A stretch of 19,586 bases of DNA from positions 86,582-106,167 of the forward strand of contig DJZB01000068.1 of the NCBI GenBank assembly GCA_002450335.1, read 5' to 3'. The notes below the pieces were generated by a model. The model saw only the letters and a list, made by a program, of their open reading frames with translations, had not been told where the DNA came from and made no database searches. How positions within the stretch are numbered: position 1 is the first letter of the stretch; each line of letters starts with the position of its first letter. Origin of the DNA: Rhodobiaceae bacterium UBA6963 (GTDB taxonomy: Bacteria > Pseudomonadota > Alphaproteobacteria > RS24). A program made the translations under genes and the position numbers. Below are positions 15,230 to 19,586 of the stretch, one piece after another.

Positions 15230-16372
15230 CTAGATTGAGCGTCCTATAAGTTCTTTCATAATCTCTGATGTACCACCATAAATGCGCATAACACGGGCAT
15301 CACGCCACATTCTGGCAATTGGATATTCATTCATATATCCAGCCCCACCATGGAGTTGCAGGGCTGCGTCAATGACGTCACAAGCCATTTCCGTGTGCCA
15401 TAATTTACAAACCGATGCCTCGCTATTAGTGAGTTTGCCATCGACATGTCGTTCAATACACCAATCCAAATGGGCCCACCCAACTTGAAGTTTGGATTGT
15501 AAATCCGCCAGAGTGAAGCGCGTGTTCTGGAAATCAAAAACTGTTTTACCAAAAGCAGGGCGGTCTTTTACGAATTTAACAGCCTCGTCAAAACCACGTT
15601 GAGCCATGCCCATAGCTGATACAGCAATAGAGAGGCGCTCTTGAGGCAACTGGGTCATCAAATAAACAAACCCCATGCCTTCTTCGCCAAGAATATTCGT
15701 CATCGGGACACGAACATCATTGAAAAACAGTTCGGATGTGTCGGCACTATGCTGCCCGACCTTGTCGAGATTGCGTCCACGCTCAAAGCCCTCTGTATCA
15801 GCGTCAACCAGAATAAGTGATATACCCTTTGCGCCAAGCGATGGGTCTGTTTTTGCTACGACAATAATAACATCTGCATTTTGACCGTTCGTAATGTAGG
15901 TTTTAGAACCGTTGAGGACATATTCGTTGCCATCTTTAATCGCAGTCGTACGAACACCTTGTAAGTCAGAACCTGTGCCGGGTTCGGTCATTGCAATTGC
16001 GGTTATCACATCGCCTGAAATGATGCCCGGGACATACGTCTCAATTTGATCTTGGGTGCCGTAATGAACAAAATAATCAGTGGTAATATCATTTTGAAGC
16101 GTGAATCCCGCCGAAGACCCCATATAGGCAAGTTCTTCAGAAAATACTGCATTAAAAGCAAAGTCTAGCCCTAGGCCGCCCATTTCCTCGGGAACGGTCA
16201 TACCAAGTAGTCCGGCATCGCCCATGGCTTTCCAAGCTTCACGTCCAACAATGCCTTCCTCTTCGTGTTTATCCAGATGCGGTATCATCTCCTTATCAAA
16301 GACTTTGCGAACTGTGTCGCGGAACATATTGTGTTCTTCTTGGTAAAATTTACGTGCATGCGTGGATAACAT
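15230..16372 (-). CDS. Acyl-CoA dehydrogenase, long-chain (LCAD-like) type
   Basis: This 380-residue flavoprotein introduces the trans-2 double bond into acyl-CoA. Family signatures are AIAMTEPGTGSDLQG (125-139), NGSKTYITNG, VGQHSADTSELFFNDVRVP, QLHGGAGYMNEYP and the terminal RIYGGTSEIMKELIGR. The C-terminal position that carries the catalytic Glu in medium-chain enzymes (YEGT) is G366, as in long-chain and isovaleryl enzymes. The probable base is instead E245 in LPQERL, the LCAD position. ATG 16372 is chosen over TTG 16378 because AGGAG lies six bases before the ATG and abuts the TTG. Its gene neighbours do not form a full beta-oxidation set. Confidence 0.95.
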   Translation of the reverse strand: MLSTHARKFYQEEHNMFRDTVRKVFDKEMIPHLDKHEEEGIVGREAWKAMGDAGLLGMTVPEEMGGLGLDFAFNAVFSEELAYMGSSAGFTLQNDITTDYFVHYGTQDQIETYVPGIISGDVITAIAMTEPGTGSDLQGVRTTAIKDGNEYVLNGSKTYITNGQNADVIIVVAKTDPSLGAKGISLILVDADTEGFERGRNLDKVGQHSADTSELFFNDVRVPMTNILGEEGMGFVYLMTQLPQERLSIAVSAMGMAQRGFDEAVKFVKDRPAFGKTVFDFQNTRFTLADLQSKLQVGWAHLDWCIERHVDGKLTNSEASVCKLWHTEMACDVIDAALQLHGGAGYMNEYPIARMWRDARVMRIYGGTSEIMKELIGRSI

Positions 16373-16453
16373 ACTCAACTCCTGCTTGTTGGTATTTTAA
16401 ATTAACGACAGACTACAAAAGAGTATGTGCTTATTCAAACACTAAACGTGCGA

Positions 16454-17716
16454 CTAATTGTTGATTATCAACTGATTAATAATTCCACGAACAATCAGTT
16501 TTATGACCGGTGGTTCAAAAGACAATTCCCGTGCAACGTCTGATGACCTGACTTCAAACAAATCTGTTTCAGTTTTGGCAACAAGTCTGGCTGCGCGGGG
16601 CATACCTGTAAGGGCAGCTATTTCACCAAAGGATTGACCGGATGTGAGATTGGCAAGCACTTTTCCGTTCTCATCAACTACATTCATTGAGCCTTCTGAG
16701 ATATAAAAGAAAGTGTCACTTTTATCTCCGACATCAAACAGTATTTCACCTTCTTTAATATTAAAATGGTTGTAACGATCGAGTTGATTAATGAATTGAT
16801 CATCCACAAGGTGATGTGATGAACGTTCTTTTTGCCCCATAACGCGGTCATGTGTGTATTTGATAATACCTCGGGTGAGGGGGCGTAATTTATCTATGGC
16901 AGATTTGATTATGCTAAAGTCAATAATAGCAACTTTGACATAGCCCTCTGTTCGATAATCAAAATGAATTTTATTCGGGGCAAGGACCTCTGCAGCACCT
17001 ATTAAGCTACCCTCGCCAAGCAAATATTCATTCGTAAGTGCGTCGTAATATCTAACGCGCCCTTCCAGAATGCAGTAGCAGGCATTGAGAGGGGCGCCTT
17101 TACTGATCATACTGTCATTGAGTTTGCCAATTTCAATTTCTCGACCCATTTCGTTGAGAATTTTTATGGTTTCTTTGGATTTGAATATTTTACGCCCTTT
17201 TTCATCAACATTAGGTGTTTTGGGTATTTCAGTCGGCAAGATAGAGGTGGCGTTTTCACTATCTGCAATCACTTTGGCTATTTTTTCAAAGCGATCTGAG
17301 GGCTTGTTTTCAGCAGATTTTTTTGTCTTGGCCGGGGTGTCTCCATCAACGTTTCGGCTTGGGACGTCGGCAAGAATATTGGCAAGATGTTCATCAATAT
17401 CCTCCGACTTGACATGGTCGCCTTCATTTTCATTGTTTTCCGGCTCTGTGTCGGACGTCGTCTCAGCTTCCTCTTCCTGATAACCCGTAACCAAAGGATG
17501 GGTTGTAGGTTTATGCGCCATCTCAGGCGTAACTTTTGTTTTATCATCGTGGTTGGGCGTTGCGCTTTCCTCGACGACAGTTGGAGCGGGGGCATCCGCA
17601 AAATATTCCATATCATCTTCATTATCCAACCATACGGTTTCGTCGTCGGCATATTCAGCCAACATATCACGAAGATATTTTGCTCTTTCTTTAATGTCGT
17701 CTACAGTTCTTTGCAT
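16454..17716 (-). CDS. Tandem cyclic-nucleotide-binding domain protein with long acidic N-terminal region
   Basis: This 420-residue protein has no signal peptide or membrane segment. Residues 1 to about 165 are acidic, low-complexity and probably disordered, with a short helical start. Residues about 185-290 form a CNB-like domain (NACYCILEGRVRYYD, GEGSLIGAAEVL) without the Glu and Arg of the phosphate-binding cassette. Residues about 310-418 form a canonical CNB domain: FFYISEGSMNVVDENGKVL and a cassette FGEIAALTGMPRAARLVA (363-380) with E365 and R374, the residues that contact the ribose and cyclic phosphate. There is no helix-turn-helix, kinase, GGDEF or channel domain, so it is not a Crp/Fnr regulator; it probably acts through a partner. 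An AGG lies six bases before the ATG. The upstream gene encodes an unrecognised protein. Confidence 0.85.
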   Translation of the reverse strand: MQRTVDDIKERAKYLRDMLAEYADDETVWLDNEDDMEYFADAPAPTVVEESATPNHDDKTKVTPEMAHKPTTHPLVTGYQEEEAETTSDTEPENNENEGDHVKSEDIDEHLANILADVPSRNVDGDTPAKTKKSAENKPSDRFEKIAKVIADSENATSILPTEIPKTPNVDEKGRKIFKSKETIKILNEMGREIEIGKLNDSMISKGAPLNACYCILEGRVRYYDALTNEYLLGEGSLIGAAEVLAPNKIHFDYRTEGYVKVAIIDFSIIKSAIDKLRPLTRGIIKYTHDRVMGQKERSSHHLVDDQFINQLDRYNHFNIKEGEILFDVGDKSDTFFYISEGSMNVVDENGKVLANLTSGQSFGEIAALTGMPRAARLVAKTETDLFEVRSSDVARELSFEPPVIKLIVRGIINQLIINN

Positions 17717-17762
17717 TTTAACCTACCCGCAACCATCATTTTTACTGACAAATAATACTCTA

Positions 17763-17768
17763 TTGCAA
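17763..17768 (-). promoter_or_regulatory. Candidate -35 element for the cyclic-nucleotide-binding protein gene
   Basis: TTGCAA, identical on both strands, lies about 47-52 bases before the ATG at 17716. A TAAAAA-like sequence follows about 18 bases later on the minus strand. This is a weak pattern match in AT-rich sequence. Confidence 0.25.
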
Positions 17769-17819
17769 ATTTCAGACCGATTAGTCTCTTATGTTAAAAA
17801 TAACAATAAGATAAGTGTA

Positions 17820-17834
17820 TTAACAAATGGTTAA
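17820..17834 (-). promoter_or_regulatory. CtrA-like box TTAA-N7-TTAA
   Basis: The sequence TTAACAAATGGTTAA matches the full CtrA consensus TTAA-N7-TTAA. Read on the minus strand it begins TTAACCAT, a form reported for alphaproteobacterial CtrA sites. It lies between the two minus-strand genes, 104-118 bases before the start of the cyclic-nucleotide-binding protein. One such match in AT-rich intergenic sequence is not rare, so this is a candidate only. Confidence 0.35.
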
Positions 17835-17839
17835 GCCTC

Positions 17840-18547
17840 TTAATCGAGGATATGCGCGACAGTTGACATTTTACGGGCGAGAACAATGTCGTCTTCCTCA
17901 GTCAACTTGAACTGATTTCTTAAAATATCTTTGTGTTTAACAAAGAAAATCAACTTTGCCGTTTTGATGTAATGATCGATAATTTTTTCAATTTCCTTGG
18001 ATGCTTTTGCAGCATCAGGGCCGAAAATAAACTCATTTTGCAGACCGGCTCTTATTTGTTGCATGGATTGGTTCTTCACCATCATGACGTTTTTTTGGTA
18101 ATTTTTGAACTTACTTTCAATAAAGTCAGCCAACTCGAACCTTTTTTCCAAGTCCATTTTGGGAAGCTTGACGGTAATGAGGCCGTCTTCGGCATTTTCG
18201 ACAACCTGCTTAAAATTCTTTTCTTCTTTGAGGATTTTAATAACAGCTGTTCGCGCTTCAGCATCAGTTGACCGCAGTTCAATCCGATCAAGAAAGGCCT
18301 GAACATTAACCAAGTCCATGGCACGGCGAGATTTCTTTTTAACAATGATTTTGGAGTTTCGGAGGATTTGGTTGTTTTCCTCTGAGGTGCCGGCTTCACG
18401 AATTTCTTTTACATAGGTGATGAAACGGTCACGCATGCGGGACTCGAACGAGTCGCTGTAACTCATTAACTCAGTATTTTTTTTGAAGAAGAATTTCTCG
18501 AGAAGTATCTCAAGTTCTTCATCATCCATAGACGCACTATCACTCAT
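17840..18547 (-). CDS. Hypothetical charged helical protein, unrecognised family
   Basis: I do not recognise this 235-residue protein. It is rich in Lys, Glu, Asp and Arg, contains no cysteine, and has no signal peptide or membrane segment. It looks mostly helical: an acidic N-terminal helix (DDEELEILLEKFFFKK), a basic stretch IIVKKKSRR near residues 67-75, a middle part with EEKNFKQVVENAEDG, and a C-terminal region ending in EEDDIVLARKMSTVAHILD. ATG 18547 is preferred over the in-frame upstream start at 18574 because GAGGG lies about six bases before it. It is codirectional with and 123 bases upstream of the tandem cyclic-nucleotide-binding protein, so the two may work together. Lack of overlapping candidates and a good ribosome site support it as a real gene. 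Confidence 0.75.
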   Translation of the reverse strand: MSDSASMDDEELEILLEKFFFKKNTELMSYSDSFESRMRDRFITYVKEIREAGTSEENNQILRNSKIIVKKKSRRAMDLVNVQAFLDRIELRSTDAEARTAVIKILKEEKNFKQVVENAEDGLITVKLPKMDLEKRFELADFIESKFKNYQKNVMMVKNQSMQQIRAGLQNEFIFGPDAAKASKEIEKIIDHYIKTAKLIFFVKHKDILRNQFKLTEEDDIVLARKMSTVAHILD

Positions 18548-18668
18548 AACTAACCCTCGCAATATATATACCATAACTGGAATATTTGCGTATAGATAAT
18601 GCTTAAATTTTCTAAGGCATGTGACAATTTTAGTCAGTACTGTTTGAGGTCAGCTAGCACAGGACTTG

Positions 18669-18755
18669 ATGAACATGGCGCAGTCGTTTAAGACGGAAGT
18701 CTCGGGGGCTAAGGCAATTCAAAGCCGAATAAGAATATTTTGTTTGAAGATATGA
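18669..18755 (+). CDS. Possible 28-residue leader peptide before the hydratase gene
   Basis: A short reading frame starts at ATG 18669 with AGGA four bases upstream and encodes MNMAQSFKTEVSGAKAIQSR followed by eight more residues. Its TGA at 18753-18755 overlaps the first bases of the GAGGGA ribosome site (18754-18759) of the hydratase gene, an arrangement that could couple translation. The peptide has no run of one amino acid that would suggest attenuation. A frame of this length is common by chance, so it is a weak candidate. Confidence 0.2.
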   Translation: MNMAQSFKTEVSGAKAIQSRIRIFCLKI

Positions 18756-18765
18756 GGGAATAAAA

Positions 18766-19554
18766 ATGTCATTGGATCAAAAGCAGGTAATGTCTGCGGC
18801 AGCTTCTATTCGGGAGGCCTATGAGGCTAAATCACCGATTGCCGCATTGCGTAACAGCTATGACATGGAAATTGACGATGCTTATGCCGTTCAGGAAGAA
18901 AATACCAAGCACTGGTTAACGCAAGGCCGCCTGCTTAGTGGCCGTAAAATTGGCGTTACCTCTCATGCAGTACAAAGTCAACTTGGTGTCGACCAGCCGG
19001 ATTTTGGCATGTTATTTTCTGATATGGCCTTTGCCGACGGGCAGGAAATATCAATGTCTCATTTGCTTCAGCCCCGCATTGAAGGTGAAATTGCTTTTTA
19101 TCTTGGTAAGGATTTGGATAGTCCCGGCATTACACTCGCAGAAGTTTTGTCGTCTATAGAATATGCCGTCGCTGCAATTGAAGTTGTTGATAGTCGTATC
19201 GCTAATTGGGATATTCAAATTACCGATACGATTGCTGATAATGCTTCCTCAGGTCTTTATGTGTTGGGCTCTCGTCCGGTTAAACTGGATGCGTTTGACC
19301 ACTTAAATTGCGGCATGGTAATTGAAAATAACGGTGAGACTGTCTGCAAGGGGCAAGGCTCAGCCTGTCTTGGCAATCCTCTGAATGCTTGCCTGTGGCT
19401 GGCGCAAATGATGATTAAATATGGCCGTCCTCTGAAGGCCGGTGATCTAATCTTATCCGGCGCGCTCGGGCCGTTGACGCAAGTCGAAAGTGGGCAAGTA
19501 TATGAAATGAAAATCGAAGGGCTTGGGTCGGTTCGCGCCGATTTTACTGCGTGA
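18766..19554 (+). CDS. 2-keto-4-pentenoate hydratase family protein (MhpD/HpaH-like)
   Basis: This 262-residue enzyme belongs to the fumarylacetoacetate-hydrolase-fold hydratase/decarboxylase family, which adds water to 2-hydroxy-2,4-dienoates or decarboxylates 4-oxalocrotonate in meta-cleavage pathways. The metal ligands are visible as E106 and E108 (RIEGEIAF) and E139 (AAIEVVDSR), at the same numbers as in E. coli MhpD (from memory). GRKIGVTS near residue 60 and GLYVLGSRPV, GNPLNACLWLA and GDLILSGALGPL are family blocks. GAGGGA lies six bases before the ATG. No other ring-cleavage gene is in the window, though the window ends 32 bases after its stop. MhpD, HpaH and 4-oxalocrotonate decarboxylase cannot be told apart with confidence here. 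Confidence 0.9.
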   Translation: MSLDQKQVMSAAASIREAYEAKSPIAALRNSYDMEIDDAYAVQEENTKHWLTQGRLLSGRKIGVTSHAVQSQLGVDQPDFGMLFSDMAFADGQEISMSHLLQPRIEGEIAFYLGKDLDSPGITLAEVLSSIEYAVAAIEVVDSRIANWDIQITDTIADNASSGLYVLGSRPVKLDAFDHLNCGMVIENNGETVCKGQGSACLGNPLNACLWLAQMMIKYGRPLKAGDLILSGALGPLTQVESGQVYEMKIEGLGSVRADFTA

Positions 19555-19586
19555 GACCTTAATAACTTTCCAAATTGAGATGAAAA

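Noticed and set aside
17085..17480. 131-codon plus-strand frame opposite the cyclic-nucleotide-binding protein
   Set aside because: It is antisense to the acidic linker; the hydrophobic Ser/Phe-rich translation follows from the reverse of Glu/Asp/Lys codons.
16454..17716. Crp/Fnr-type transcription regulator
   Set aside because: The C-terminal end directly follows the second CNB domain and no helix-turn-helix is present.
17773..17786. AGAC-N6-GTCT inverted repeat upstream of the cyclic-nucleotide-binding gene
   Set aside because: Four-base arms are too short to be informative.
1..19586. CRISPR array, tRNA/rRNA genes, insertion sequence or prophage genes
   Set aside because: No regularly spaced repeats, tRNA-like folds, transposase or phage motifs were seen; intergenic regions are all short.

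Overview
The window reads as chromosomal backbone of an alphaproteobacterium with moderate G+C (about half by eye, not computed). The evidence is a fused ispDF gene, a dusB-ntrB-ntrC operon, and the order eno, ftsB-like, lipA, ratA, cinA, pgpA, ispDF, dusB, which is familiar from alphaproteobacterial chromosomes. A marine SAR116-like lineage would fit the composition, but that is a guess. I see no tRNA, rRNA, CRISPR array, insertion sequence or prophage gene. No gene-free stretch exceeds 200 bases.

Layout. Positions 11-1828 (minus) hold a queuosine-precursor cluster queC-queE-queD. Positions 1934-3632 (plus) hold enolase and an FtsB/DivIC-type septation protein; four GANTC sites lie in 63 bp around the start of the latter. 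Positions 3671-5103 (plus) hold lipoyl synthase and a RatA/Coq10-type START protein. Positions 5115-7305 (minus) hold ispDF, pgpA and a stand-alone CinA C-terminal domain, packed almost without gaps. Positions 7426-11083 (plus) hold dusB-ntrB-ntrC. Positions 11111-14040 (minus) hold hspQ, a permuted NlpC/P60-type cysteine hydrolase and a YejA-like peptide-binding protein; the last two overlap by one base. Positions 14174-15227 (plus) hold a GST-fold protein and a hotdog thioesterase. Positions 15230-16372 (minus) hold an acyl-CoA dehydrogenase. Positions 16454-18547 (minus) hold a tandem cyclic-nucleotide-binding protein and an unrecognised 235-residue charged protein. Positions 18766-19554 (plus) hold a 2-keto-4-pentenoate hydratase family enzyme.

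Most genes are housekeeping: tRNA modification (queuosine, dihydrouridine), glycolysis, lipoate, isoprenoid and phospholipid synthesis, and nitrogen control. Compared with the usual alphaproteobacterial order, pdhABC-lpd is missing between the ftsB-like gene and lipA, and ntrYX is missing after ntrC. The least explained part is 16454-18547: a cyclic-nucleotide receptor without an output domain, next to a protein of unknown family, with a CtrA-like box between them. I found no convincing wholly new system. The points most worth checking are that pair, the GANTC cluster before the septation gene, the QueD lacking its usual catalytic cysteine, and the hydrolase/peptide-binding-protein pair.
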